From assembly GCA_947474715.1 (NCBI GenBank), contig CANJJT010000001.1, positions 124,001 to 188,000 on the forward strand: a stretch of DNA of 64,000 nucleotides. The letters run 5' to 3'. Position 1 is the first letter of the stretch. The number at the start of each line of letters is the position of its first letter. The translations under genes and the position numbers were made by a program. Positions 24,604 to 32,952 of the stretch are shown piece after piece. Origin of the DNA: CAIYPG01 sp903864555. Its GTDB lineage: Bacteria > Pseudomonadota > Gammaproteobacteria > Burkholderiales > SG8-39. The notes under the pieces are model-generated. The model made no database searches and was not told where the DNA came from. It saw nothing but the letters and a program-made list of their open reading frames with translations.

Positions 24604-25104
24604 TTATTTCAGTGCGGCCAGAGCGGCGTCGTAGTCGGGTTCATTCTTGATCTCGGAAACCAGCTCCGAGTGCAGCACCTTGTTGCTGCCGTCGAGGACC
24701 ACGACGGCCCGCGCAGAGACGCCGCTCAGTGGGCCACTGGCGATCTCGACGCCGTAGTTCTTGAGGAACTCGCGGCCCCGCATGAGGGAAAGGGAGGTCA
24801 CATTCTGCAGGCCTTCAGTGGTGCAGAAGCGGTTCATCGCAAAAGGCAGGTCGGCGGAAACCACCAGCACCACCGTGTTGTCGAGGGACGCGGCTTTTTC
24901 GTTGAACTTGCGTGTCGAAGTCGCGCAGGTGGGCGTGTCCAGGCTGGGGACAATGTTGAGAACCTTGCGCTTGCCGGCGTAGTCAGCCAGGGACATATCC
25001 TTGAGGTCCTTGCCGACCAGCTTGAATTCAGGCGCAGTCTGCCCTGGTTGGGGGAAATTACCTTGAACGGTGATTGGGTTGCCACCAAGCGTTACGCCTG
25101 CCAT
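24604..25104 (-). CDS. tpx: Thiol peroxidase (atypical 2-Cys peroxiredoxin)
   Basis: A 166-residue Tpx. The peroxidatic cysteine is Cys60 in LDTPTCATSTRKF, with the required Thr three residues before it, and the resolving cysteine is Cys94 in NRFCTTEG. Both match the E. coli Tpx positions. The enzyme reduces hydrogen and organic peroxides using thioredoxin. Length and N-terminus (VTLGGNPITVQGNFP) are standard. It is followed by its own terminator. Confidence 0.96.
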   Translation of the reverse strand: MAGVTLGGNPITVQGNFPQPGQTAPEFKLVGKDLKDMSLADYAGKRKVLNIVPSLDTPTCATSTRKFNEKAASLDNTVVLVVSADLPFAMNRFCTTEGLQNVTSLSLMRGREFLKNYGVEIASGPLSGVSARAVVVLDGSNKVLHSELVSEIKNEPDYDAALAALK

Positions 25105-25173
25105 GTCTGTCTCCTTGTTTGGTTCGAATTGGGCGAAGCTGCGAAGGATAGCGCAAATGGCTGCCTGAAGCGG

Positions 25174-27240
25174 TCAGGGGTGAAACAGGTAGAGCCGGTA
25201 GCCCGTGGCTTGCAGGGACGAGGCGTTAAAGCGGATGCGCAGCGGCCATTCCGTTCCGGCGGGAAAGTTATCCTGGCTGGGTGGCGAAGACTCGGGCTTG
25301 CGCAGTGTCCGGGGCACGTAGTCGGAGGCCGTGAGTATCCGCCGCGCGACGGGGCGATCCTGCATATCGGTCAGGGTCAATTCCAGCGCTGGGGGGACCT
25401 GGTCAAAAGGCGCCTTGTTACGCAGCGTTGCAGACAGGATCATCACTGAAGGGTTGTGGCTGTCGGCCTGCAGATCGGAGGATTCGATGCTGAGGAGTTC
25501 CGATCGCCGTGGCAGCGGAAGGCTGCAGCCGATCGCGTTGCAGGCGCTCTGGAGCCATTGCCTTGATTGCGGGAACAGCAGGGCCAGATCGCCCCGGAAA
25601 TGGAATCCTGCTTGCAGCAACAGGGTGAGTGCAAGGACTGCTGCTCCCAGTCCTGCGGCCCTGCCTGACCTTGCTGCCCGTCGCCGGTTGCGCACGAATT
25701 CGAATTCACCTGCGGCACCAGAATCTGATGCTGCAATCCCCAAGGGGGCTTGCACGGCGGGCGTGCCAACACTTGCCGAGACGACCGCTGTGGTGGCAGC
25801 CGCATCCGAAGCAGCTTTGTCCTCTGCCGGAATGTCGCACTGGGGCTCGTTTCCGGTTGCAGACTGATCGGGCTGCGCTCTCTGGAAAGAATCGAGATCC
25901 TGTGGCGTCTCAGAGGGTTCTTCAGGATTGTCTGGCAGACCACCTTCAGCGCCTGCTCGTCCGGACAGGTCCAGATCAGCCGGTATAGGCGTGTCCGCCT
26001 CTGCGCCCGACTGCTTCCCAGTCTGATCTTTGGACACGGACTGGCAACCGTGATCGCGCACCGGATCAGCGGCGGAATCAGAATCAGAATCAGGTTTCCG
26101 ATTGGCACCGTCATCCTGGCTGGCGGCGGGTGGGCCGGACGATACCAGGTTCATGCGGGCGTTGAATATGGCGCTGCAATGACCACATCTCACCTGTCCA
26201 TCCCTAGCTGCGAGCTGATTCTCGTAGACCCGGAATGCGGTGTTGCAGGCAGTACAGCGTGTGATCATGGGTGATGCAGGGCTAAGGGTGCTATCAGCGC
26301 CGGCTGCTGGCGGGTCATCGGACCGGCCATGATCGGATGGCAGGCGTCTTCCAGTCAGACAAACCCAGCCATCTTCGTTGGTTCCTGCCTCCATCGAGAA
26401 CCAGGGGCTGTATACCTGCATCACTTCATCCGCCTGCGGTACCAGGATTCCCGAGAGCGCAATGCGTCCGCCGGCGCGGGTGTGGCCGGCCAGCACGGGG
26501 GCAAGGACCTTGAGCGGATTGGCAAGGATGTTGGCCACCAGGATGTCGGCCTGGAAATCGAGCATGTCACCAGCACCCAGAAAATCCGCCTGTACCCCGT
26601 TGGCTGCGGCATTGTCATGTGCCGCCACGAGGGCAGAGGCTTCAATGTCTACCCCGGCCACCTTTCCCGCACCCAGACGGGATGCCGCAATGGCGAGGAT
26701 GCCCGATCCGCATCCGTAATCGAGGACGGCTTCGCCGCCCTTTATGGTTTCATCCAGCCAGCGCAGGCACAGCCGTGTGGTTGGATGGGCGCCGGTGCCA
26801 AAGGCCACGCCGGGATCCAGCGCAATGTTGATGGCATCGGCGTTGGGTGGGCTGTGCCAGGAGGGAACAATCCAGAGCCTGTCGGAAATGCGGATCGGTT
26901 CGAACTGCGACTGGGTACGCCGGACCCAGTCTTCTTCGGGAATTTCTTCCAGCTGGAAGGCCGGCACGGCTGCCATGTCCGCTACGTCTGCTGCTGCAGC
27001 AACAATGCCTGGCAGGTCCGGTGTGTCCTGGGGAAACAACACCCGCAGGCGATAAAGCGTCCAGCCACCGGCCGCGTCGTCTTCCTTCCAGTCCGGTTCG
27101 TCATACAGCGGAACCTCCGCCGGCGTGCCGGCGAGAGGGTCTTCCACGCTGACCGACAAGGCACCGGATTCCAGCATGGCATCGGAAAACCGCTCCGCCA
27201 CGCCGGCTTCAAGGTCGATCACCAGGCAGATATAGCCCAT
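25174..27240 (-). CDS. prmA: Ribosomal protein L11 methyltransferase fused in frame to a zinc-ribbon/DUF3426 protein
   Basis: A single 688-codon frame. Residues 1-299 are a normal PrmA: N-terminal L11-recognition domain, FGTGAHPTT (about 147-155), SAM-binding LDYGCGSGILAIAA (about 173-186), catalytic NILANPL (about 237-243), and the usual ending GWVCLTGRR. Instead of stopping, the frame continues through a Pro/Asp-rich linker to Met325. There a zinc ribbon starts (CTACNTAF...CGHCSAIF), then an acidic low-complexity stretch, one membrane helix (about 535-555) and a DUF3426 domain. These are usually two adjacent genes. The second part could start at the internal ATG at 26268, though no good ribosome-binding site precedes it. 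Confidence 0.85.
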   Translation of the reverse strand: MGYICLVIDLEAGVAERFSDAMLESGALSVSVEDPLAGTPAEVPLYDEPDWKEDDAAGGWTLYRLRVLFPQDTPDLPGIVAAAADVADMAAVPAFQLEEIPEEDWVRRTQSQFEPIRISDRLWIVPSWHSPPNADAINIALDPGVAFGTGAHPTTRLCLRWLDETIKGGEAVLDYGCGSGILAIAASRLGAGKVAGVDIEASALVAAHDNAAANGVQADFLGAGDMLDFQADILVANILANPLKVLAPVLAGHTRAGGRIALSGILVPQADEVMQVYSPWFSMEAGTNEDGWVCLTGRRLPSDHGRSDDPPAAGADSTLSPASPMITRCTACNTAFRVYENQLAARDGQVRCGHCSAIFNARMNLVSSGPPAASQDDGANRKPDSDSDSAADPVRDHGCQSVSKDQTGKQSGAEADTPIPADLDLSGRAGAEGGLPDNPEEPSETPQDLDSFQRAQPDQSATGNEPQCDIPAEDKAASDAAATTAVVSASVGTPAVQAPLGIAASDSGAAGEFEFVRNRRRAARSGRAAGLGAAVLALTLLLQAGFHFRGDLALLFPQSRQWLQSACNAIGCSLPLPRRSELLSIESSDLQADSHNPSVMILSATLRNKAPFDQVPPALELTLTDMQDRPVARRILTASDYVPRTLRKPESSPPSQDNFPAGTEWPLRIRFNASSLQATGYRLYLFHP

Positions 27241-27254
27241 GGGCTGGTGTCCGC

Positions 27255-28607
27255 TCAGCTCTTCTTCTCCTGGCCGAGTTTTTTCTCGACGTAATGGATG
27301 CTGACGGCACCCTTGATTACGCGTGTATCGTTCAGCAGTTCCTGATGCAGCGGAATGTTGGTCAGTATGCCGCCCACTACTGTTTCGGACAGGGCGATGC
27401 GCATGCGTCGTATCGCCTGGTCACGATCAGCGCCATAGGCGATGATCTTCCCCACCATCGAATCGTAATTGGGCGGCACCGTGTAGCCATGATAGACGTG
27501 GGAGTCGACGCGGATTCCGGGCCCGCCCGGTGGATGGTAGGACGTGATCTTGCCCGGGGAAGGGACAAAGGTGAAGGGGTGCTCGGCATTGATCCGGCAT
27601 TCGATGGCATGGCCGCGGAACTCGATGTCGCGCTGGCGGAAGCGCATTTTCTCGCCTGCAGCGATACGGATCTGTTCCTGCACGATGTCGATGCCGGTGA
27701 TCATTTCCGTCACCGGATGCTCCACCTGTAAGCGAGTGTTCATCTCGATGAAGTAGAACTCGCCGTTTTCGTAGAGAAACTCGAAGGTGCCCGCGCCGCG
27801 ATAGTTCATGCGCTTGCAGGCCTCGACGCAACGATCGCCGATACGGGAACGCAGGCGCGGCGTGATCTCCGGGGCCGGCGCCTCTTCCATGATTTTCTGG
27901 TGCCTGCGCTGCATGGAGCAGTCGCGCTCGCCCAGATAGACGACATTGCGGTGTTCGTCGGCGAGCACCTGGATCTCGATATGGCGAGGGTTCTCCAGGT
28001 ACTTTTCCATGTAGACCGTCGGATTGCCGAAAGCTGCATCGGCTTCCGCACGGGTCAGCGCAACGGCGTTCTTGAGCGCCGCTTCGGTGTGGACCACCCG
28101 CATGCCGCGGCCGCCGCCACCGCCGGCCGCCTTGATGATCACCGGATAACCTACTTTGCGTCCAAGCTTGATCAGGTCGGCCGGTTCGCTGGGCAGGGCG
28201 CCTTCGGAACCGGGCACGCAAGGCACGCCCGCCTTGATCATGGCCTGCTTCGCGCTGACCTTGTCACCCATGAGCCGTATGGTTTCCGGACGCGGCCCGA
28301 TGAAGACGAATCCGCTTTTCTCCACTCGCTCGGCGAAGTCCGCGTTTTCCGAAAGGAAGCCGTAGCCGGGATGGATCGCCTCGGCGTCAGTCACTTCGGC
28401 AGCGCTGATGATGGCCGGGACGTTGAGATAGCTGGCCGATGAGGGGGCCGGGCCTATGCAGACCGACTCGTCCGCAAGCTTTACGTATTTGGCTTCGCGG
28501 TCGGCTTCCGAATGAACCACCACGGTCCTGATGCCCATGTCGCGACAGGCACGCTGGATGCGCAGCGCAATTTCACCGCGGTTGGCAATGAGGATTTTTT
28601 CAAACAT
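27255..28607 (-). CDS. accC: Acetyl-CoA carboxylase, biotin carboxylase subunit
   Basis: A 450-residue ATP-grasp enzyme that carboxylates biotin on AccB. It opens with MFEKILIANRGEIALR; the glycine-rich ATP loop AAGGGGGRGMR is near residues 161-171, the MEKYLENPRHIEIQV segment near 200-215, and the active-site region EMNTRLQVEHPVTE near 288-301. Length is standard. It follows accB by 43 bases and precedes prmA by 14 bases, the conserved aroQ-accB-accC-prmA order. Confidence 0.97.
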   Translation of the reverse strand: MFEKILIANRGEIALRIQRACRDMGIRTVVVHSEADREAKYVKLADESVCIGPAPSSASYLNVPAIISAAEVTDAEAIHPGYGFLSENADFAERVEKSGFVFIGPRPETIRLMGDKVSAKQAMIKAGVPCVPGSEGALPSEPADLIKLGRKVGYPVIIKAAGGGGGRGMRVVHTEAALKNAVALTRAEADAAFGNPTVYMEKYLENPRHIEIQVLADEHRNVVYLGERDCSMQRRHQKIMEEAPAPEITPRLRSRIGDRCVEACKRMNYRGAGTFEFLYENGEFYFIEMNTRLQVEHPVTEMITGIDIVQEQIRIAAGEKMRFRQRDIEFRGHAIECRINAEHPFTFVPSPGKITSYHPPGGPGIRVDSHVYHGYTVPPNYDSMVGKIIAYGADRDQAIRRMRIALSETVVGGILTNIPLHQELLNDTRVIKGAVSIHYVEKKLGQEKKS

Positions 28608-28650
28608 GCTTTGTGCCTGGATTGAGGCGCCGCGTCAGCGACGGGCTGGG

Positions 28651-29106
28651 TCAGCCAACAACGATGAGTGGCTCGCCGTATTCGACCGGCTGGCCGTTTT
28701 CCACCAGGATGGCCTTCACTACGCCATCGGCATCCGACTCGATCTCGTTCATCAGTTTCATGGCCTCGATGATGCACACGGGCTGGCCTTTCTTGACCGT
28801 ATCGCCGACCTCGACGAAGGCCTTGGTGCCCGGCGAGGCGGAGCGGTAGAAGGTGCCGACCATGGGCGATTTCACGACTTCCCCGGCATGCTCTGGTGCC
28901 GCAGCCACGGCTGCCGGCGCTGCCGCAACGGCAGCCGTGGCAGGAGCAGGCGCGGCTGCCACCTCAGGGACCGCAATGGTGGTTTCTCCGATGGCCCGCC
29001 CGCTCTTGACGATGCGGACCTTTTCTTCGCCTTCGGTGACTTCCAGTTCGGTGATGCCAGACTCTTCGACCAGGTCGATGAGCTTCTTGAGTTTTCTGAG
29101 ATCCAT
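28651..29106 (-). CDS. accB: Biotin carboxyl carrier protein of acetyl-CoA carboxylase
   Basis: A 151-residue carrier. N-terminal helical part (MDLRKLKKLIDLVEESG), then an Ala/Pro-rich flexible linker (about residues 48-75), then the biotinyl domain with the biotin-accepting lysine in EAMKLMNEI (about 114-122) and the protruding-thumb region FYRSASPGTKAF. It carries the carboxyl group from AccC to the transferase AccAD. Standard length and neighbours. Confidence 0.97.
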   Translation of the reverse strand: MDLRKLKKLIDLVEESGITELEVTEGEEKVRIVKSGRAIGETTIAVPEVAAAPAPATAAVAAAPAAVAAAPEHAGEVVKSPMVGTFYRSASPGTKAFVEVGDTVKKGQPVCIIEAMKLMNEIESDADGVVKAILVENGQPVEYGEPLIVVG

Positions 29107-29121
29107 TTGCTTTCTCCCGGA

Positions 29122-29628
29122 TCAGGTGCGTGGCTTACGCCCAGCCTGCGCAGGCAGGCGATTCAGGGCGAATTGCAACGCAAAGTCATAACCGACACTT
29201 CCCAGCCCGCATATGGTTCCCACCGCAAGGTCGGAAAAATAGGACTTGGCGCGGAAAGGCTCACGCTTGTGGATATTGGACAGATGGACTTCAATAAACG
29301 GAATGTCCACCCCGGCCAGCGCATCCCGCAGGCTCACGCTGGTGTGGGTCAACCCTGCAGGGTTGATGATGATGAATGCAATTCCCTGCGTTTTCGCAGC
29401 ATGTACCCGCTCGATCAACGCGCCTTCGAAGTTGCTTTGAAAACATTCGAGGACGCACTGGCTGGATTTTGCCAGCAATTGCAGCCTCTGATTGATACTG
29501 GATAGGGTGTCCTTGCCGTAAATGTCGGGTTCGCGGCTACCCAGCAGATTGAGGTTGGGGCCATGGATGACCCACACCGTATTCTTTGCAGCAGGTTTGC
29601 CAATATTGCGTGCAGTTGCCTTCATCAT
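29122..29628 (-). CDS. aroQ: 3-dehydroquinate dehydratase, type II
   Basis: About 168 residues of the type II (AroQ) dehydroquinase in the shikimate pathway. Visible active-site parts: VIHGPNLNLLGSREPDIYG with the catalytic Tyr, QSNFEGALIERVH, IINPAGLTHTSVSLRDAL, and EVHLSNIHKREPFRAKSYFS with the catalytic His. The start is one of two adjacent ATG codons at 29628/29625; an upstream TTG at 29646 is also open. The N-terminal extension of about 15 residues is a little longer than usual. It leads the aroQ-accB-accC-prmA cluster. Confidence 0.95.
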   Translation of the reverse strand: MMKATARNIGKPAAKNTVWVIHGPNLNLLGSREPDIYGKDTLSSINQRLQLLAKSSQCVLECFQSNFEGALIERVHAAKTQGIAFIIINPAGLTHTSVSLRDALAGVDIPFIEVHLSNIHKREPFRAKSYFSDLAVGTICGLGSVGYDFALQFALNRLPAQAGRKPRT

Positions 29629-29687
29629 ATTGCAAGTTTGCCGCAAATCGCCTCAATTTGTCCAATTTTGCATGAATTTGGGCGAAT

Positions 29688-30221
29688 CTATCCGCCCGGC
29701 TTCAGCCATTTTGCGAACGCCGCTTCGAGTTGCGCGAATGTGAGGGCTCCGAGATGCTGATGGACCACCTTCCCGGCACCGGTGATGAACACGCTGTAAG
29801 GTAAAGCTCCGGATTGATTGCCCAACCCTTTCATCCATTGGATCGTTCCGAGATCGGCCACAAGCAAAGGGTAGTTGATCTGGAACTGGGGGATGAATTC
29901 GCGGACCTTGTCAGCCGAATCGACGGAGATGCCAACAATTTGGACATTTTTGCCGTGTTTCTTCTGTGCCATCACCAGCGCCGGGATCTCCTCCCGGCAC
30001 GGCTCGCACCAGGTAGCCCAGAAATTCAGTAACAGCAGTTTGTTGCGCCACTGGCCCAAGGATTGCGGCTTACCATCCAGGTCGGGAAGGCTGACTTCCT
30101 GCAAGGGCACTTCGCCGCCTTCTTTTCCCTGCATCCACACCCGGTTGATGACCACACCGGCAGCGGCGGCACCCATTCCGGCGGCAGCCATCCCTATCCA
30201 CTGACGGCGGCTTAGCCTCAT
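29688..30221 (-). CDS. TlpA-family thiol-disulfide oxidoreductase, exported
   Basis: A 177-residue thioredoxin-fold protein with the active site WATWCEPCREE (about residues 69-79) and the cis-Pro loop at GALPYSVFI (about 137-145). The N-terminus MRLSRRQWIGMAAAGMGAAAAG looks like a twin-arginine or membrane-anchor signal. It would act in the periplasm as a thiol reductase, for example in cytochrome c maturation or a dedicated client. The start overlaps the stop of the upstream gene by four bases. Confidence 0.88.
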   Translation of the reverse strand: MRLSRRQWIGMAAAGMGAAAAGVVINRVWMQGKEGGEVPLQEVSLPDLDGKPQSLGQWRNKLLLLNFWATWCEPCREEIPALVMAQKKHGKNVQIVGISVDSADKVREFIPQFQINYPLLVADLGTIQWMKGLGNQSGALPYSVFITGAGKVVHQHLGALTFAQLEAAFAKWLKPGG

Positions 30222-30841
30222 TCCGGATTTCCAGGTTGCGGGCTGTCTGGCTGATCCAGAAGAAGACGCAGGTTGCTGATGGAGGCGCGTTCCCGTGGAT
30301 TGCCTGCAAGGTGTGCAGTCACTCTCTCGTCATTCAAGGGGTGGACTGCCACATTCAGCTCTACGCCCTCCCAATCGAGGCGAAAAACCGGGATGCCGCG
30401 GTCGCGCGCACCCTGATTGCGTGGTTCAACCACTTCAAACGGTAATTTCAGGTTAAGCAAGAAAATTTCCACCAACTTGCTGTCATCTGCAAACAACTGG
30501 AGGTCTATTGCGCTGAAACGGCCTGCGGTGCCTTTGAGCACGGGTCCCCTTAGGTAGGGCCGGAAGTCCGAGAGCATCTGCATGGCCCGGAGAGCCTCTT
30601 CCCGCAGGGCGCGCACCCGCTTGGGTTGCTCCTCGGCCTGGTACAGGTCCAGGTACTGACGCAATGCCTCTTCAATTTCTGCGTTGTCCGGCAGAACCTG
30701 GGCCGATTGCACCCCCAGCTGTCGCGCGGCCTTGCGCTTGGCCAGGGCAAAATCATCCAGACCGTCCTCGGCCATGATGCGGGCAGCGGCAGCGGCAATG
30801 CTGGCGCGGATCTGTTGCTTGTTCCGGTTGTCTCTTGGCAT
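30218..30841 (-). CDS. Conserved betaproteobacterial protein of unknown function
   Basis: A 207-residue soluble protein I cannot assign to a characterised family. The N-terminal 45 residues (RASIAAAAARIMAEDG, then FALAKRKAARQLGV) look like a three-helix DNA-binding-type bundle. The C-terminal part (residues about 105-190) is mixed alpha/beta with GIPVFRLDWEGVELNVAVHP, somewhat like a nucleotidyltransferase-type fold, but this is impression only. No signal peptide or membrane segment. It is divergent from mpl and overlaps the TlpA gene by four bases, so the two are likely co-translated. Confidence 0.75.
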   Translation of the reverse strand: MPRDNRNKQQIRASIAAAAARIMAEDGLDDFALAKRKAARQLGVQSAQVLPDNAEIEEALRQYLDLYQAEEQPKRVRALREEALRAMQMLSDFRPYLRGPVLKGTAGRFSAIDLQLFADDSKLVEIFLLNLKLPFEVVEPRNQGARDRGIPVFRLDWEGVELNVAVHPLNDERVTAHLAGNPRERASISNLRLLLDQPDSPQPGNPE

Positions 30842-30955
30842 GAATGACTCAAGGCTGCTCTGGATGGTGTCGAAGATGGCTTGTCTGACGGCGCGCGCGG
30901 ACTGACTGTTAAAATTCTATCGCCTTCCCTGCGCCATTCGCGCGAACTCTCCTCC

Positions 30956-32305
30956 ATGCATATTCACATAATCGGCATTTGCGGCACTTTCATGGGCGGA
31001 CTTGCGCTGCTTGCGCGGGCGGCCGGACACAAGGTCACCGGGTGTGACGCCAACGTCTATCCGCCCATGAGCACCCAGCTGGAGCAGGCTGGCATAGGAC
31101 TGATCGAAGGATTCGGCGCCGATCAGCTCAAGTTGCGGCCGGATGTCTGGGTGATCGGCAATGTCGTGAGCCGTGGTAATCCCCTGATGGAGGCCATACT
31201 GGATGCCGGGCTCTCCTACCGCTCCGGGCCCCAGTGGCTGGCTGACGAAATCCTGCCCGGTAAATGGGTACTGGCGGTCGCTGGAACCCATGGCAAGACG
31301 ACAACTTCCTCGATGCTGGCGTGGATACTCGAAGCAGCCGGACGCAATCCTGGATTTCTGATCGGTGGCGTGCCCGAGAACTTTTGCCTGTCTGCCCGGC
31401 TGACCGCCAATGAGCTCTTTGTCATCGAGGCCGACGAGTACGACACGGCCTTCTTCGACAAGCGTTCCAAATTCGTCCACTACCGTCCGCGAACTGCGAT
31501 TTTGAACAATCTTGAGTTTGATCATGCCGACATCTTCGCCGATCTGGTGGCGATCGAGACGCAATTTCACCATTTGGTTCGAACGGTCCCTGGTGATGGC
31601 CTGGTCGTGGTCAATGGGCGTGAAGCCAGCCTGGATCGAGTGCTCGGGCGTGGATGCTGGACGCCTGTGGAACGCTTTGGTGTGGCGGCCGGATGGCATT
31701 TGGGCGATGCCGGGGCTGACGAACTTGCAGTGTGTTTCAGCGGCGACCTGGTCGCCCGCACCACCTGGAGTCTGATGGGTGAGCATAACCGCCTCAACGC
31801 GCTGGCCGCGGTGGCCGCGGCGCGTCATGCTGGCGTGGAGGCACAAGCTGCCGTGGAGGCACTGGCCCGCTTTGAAAATGTGAAGAGGCGCATGGAAGTG
31901 CGCGGCGTCGCCGGTGGCGTCACCGTTTATGATGACTTTGCCCACCATCCCACGGCCATTGCCACGACCGTGGCGGGTTTGCGGGCCAAGGTGGGCACTT
32001 CGCGCATTCTCGCCGTGCTGGAACCGCGCTCCAACACCATGAAGCTTGGCGTGATGAAGGACCAACTTCCCGGAAGTCTGGCTCACGCCGACCGAGTCTA
32101 CTGCTACACCGGTGGGCTGGGCTGGGATGCTGGGGCCTCATTGGCGCCACTGGGGGGGCGGGCCGAGTGCCATGAAGACCTGAACGCGCTGGTTTCGCAG
32201 GTCACCGCCTTCGCCCGCAGCGGTGATCATGTGCTGGTCATGTCCAATGGCGGTTTTCAGGGCGTGCACCAGAAACTGCTTGATGCCATGGCTGGGAAAC
32301 ACTGA
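30956..32305 (+). CDS. mpl: UDP-N-acetylmuramate:L-Ala-gamma-D-Glu-meso-DAP ligase
   Basis: A 449-residue Mur-ligase-type enzyme that reattaches the recycled murein tripeptide to UDP-MurNAc. It begins MHIHIIGICGTFMGG, the nucleotide-binding GXGG-like start of Mpl, with the ATP loop AVAGTHGKTTTSSMLAW (about residues 106-122), the central GEHNRLNALAA and the C-terminal YDDFAHHPTAIATT (about 324-337). The ATG at 30956 is used; the longer frame from 30881 is not family-like. It is followed three bases later by the YqiA-like gene. Confidence 0.95.
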   Translation: MHIHIIGICGTFMGGLALLARAAGHKVTGCDANVYPPMSTQLEQAGIGLIEGFGADQLKLRPDVWVIGNVVSRGNPLMEAILDAGLSYRSGPQWLADEILPGKWVLAVAGTHGKTTTSSMLAWILEAAGRNPGFLIGGVPENFCLSARLTANELFVIEADEYDTAFFDKRSKFVHYRPRTAILNNLEFDHADIFADLVAIETQFHHLVRTVPGDGLVVVNGREASLDRVLGRGCWTPVERFGVAAGWHLGDAGADELAVCFSGDLVARTTWSLMGEHNRLNALAAVAAARHAGVEAQAAVEALARFENVKRRMEVRGVAGGVTVYDDFAHHPTAIATTVAGLRAKVGTSRILAVLEPRSNTMKLGVMKDQLPGSLAHADRVYCYTGGLGWDAGASLAPLGGRAECHEDLNALVSQVTAFARSGDHVLVMSNGGFQGVHQKLLDAMAGKH

Positions 32306-32307
32306 AC

Positions 32308-32919
32308 ATGCTTGCCGGCGATCCGTTCATCATCTATCTGCACGGGTTCAATTCATCGCCGCAGTCGGTCAAGGCCACGCAGATGAGGGCGCGCATGCGT
32401 GAGCTCGGTCTCGAGGATCGCCTGCTCTGCCCGGCACTGCCGGTTGCCGGCGATGAAGCCATGCGTAGGGTCGAAGCGGAAATGGCCCGGCTGGGAGATC
32501 GACTCTACTGCTTCATCGGCAGTTCGCTGGGCGGCTTTTACGCCACCTGGCTGGCCGAGAAGCACGATGCGCGCGCAATTTTGCTCAATCCTTCGATCAC
32601 CCCGCAGGATGGCCTGAAAGCCTATCTGGGGCTTCAGCAGAACATCTACACGCATGACACCTACGTCCTGACGGAAGATCACCTTCGGCAATGGCGGCAG
32701 ATGTGGCTGCCTCGCATCACGCCTTCACGCTATTTTCTGCTGGTGGAGACGGGCGACGCGCAACTGGACTACCGTATCGCTGCCGAACGCTATGCCGGGG
32801 CGCGCCAGATGGTCATCGAAGGCGGCGACCACGGGTTGCAAAGCTTCCCCTCCCACCTGCCCGCCATCCTGGAATTTGCCGGGATGCCTGCACCATTGAA
32901 TATTCGGGGCCGCGCCTGA
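32308..32919 (+). CDS. YqiA/YcfP-family alpha/beta-hydrolase
   Basis: A 203-residue esterase-like protein of the UPF0227/YqiA group. The oxyanion motif IIYLHGFNSSP (about residues 8-18) and the nucleophile elbow GSSLGGFYATWLA (about 70-82) are clear, with acidic residue in VETGDAQLDY and His in EGGDHGLQSF (about 172-181). Known members are short-chain esterases of unclear physiological role. It lies two bases after mpl and 33 bases before the RNase gene. Confidence 0.88.
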   Translation: MLAGDPFIIYLHGFNSSPQSVKATQMRARMRELGLEDRLLCPALPVAGDEAMRRVEAEMARLGDRLYCFIGSSLGGFYATWLAEKHDARAILLNPSITPQDGLKAYLGLQQNIYTHDTYVLTEDHLRQWRQMWLPRITPSRYFLLVETGDAQLDYRIAAERYAGARQMVIEGGDHGLQSFPSHLPAILEFAGMPAPLNIRGRA

Positions 32920-32952
32920 TCGCGCCCCTTTCTGTATTGAGGCAAGACACAC

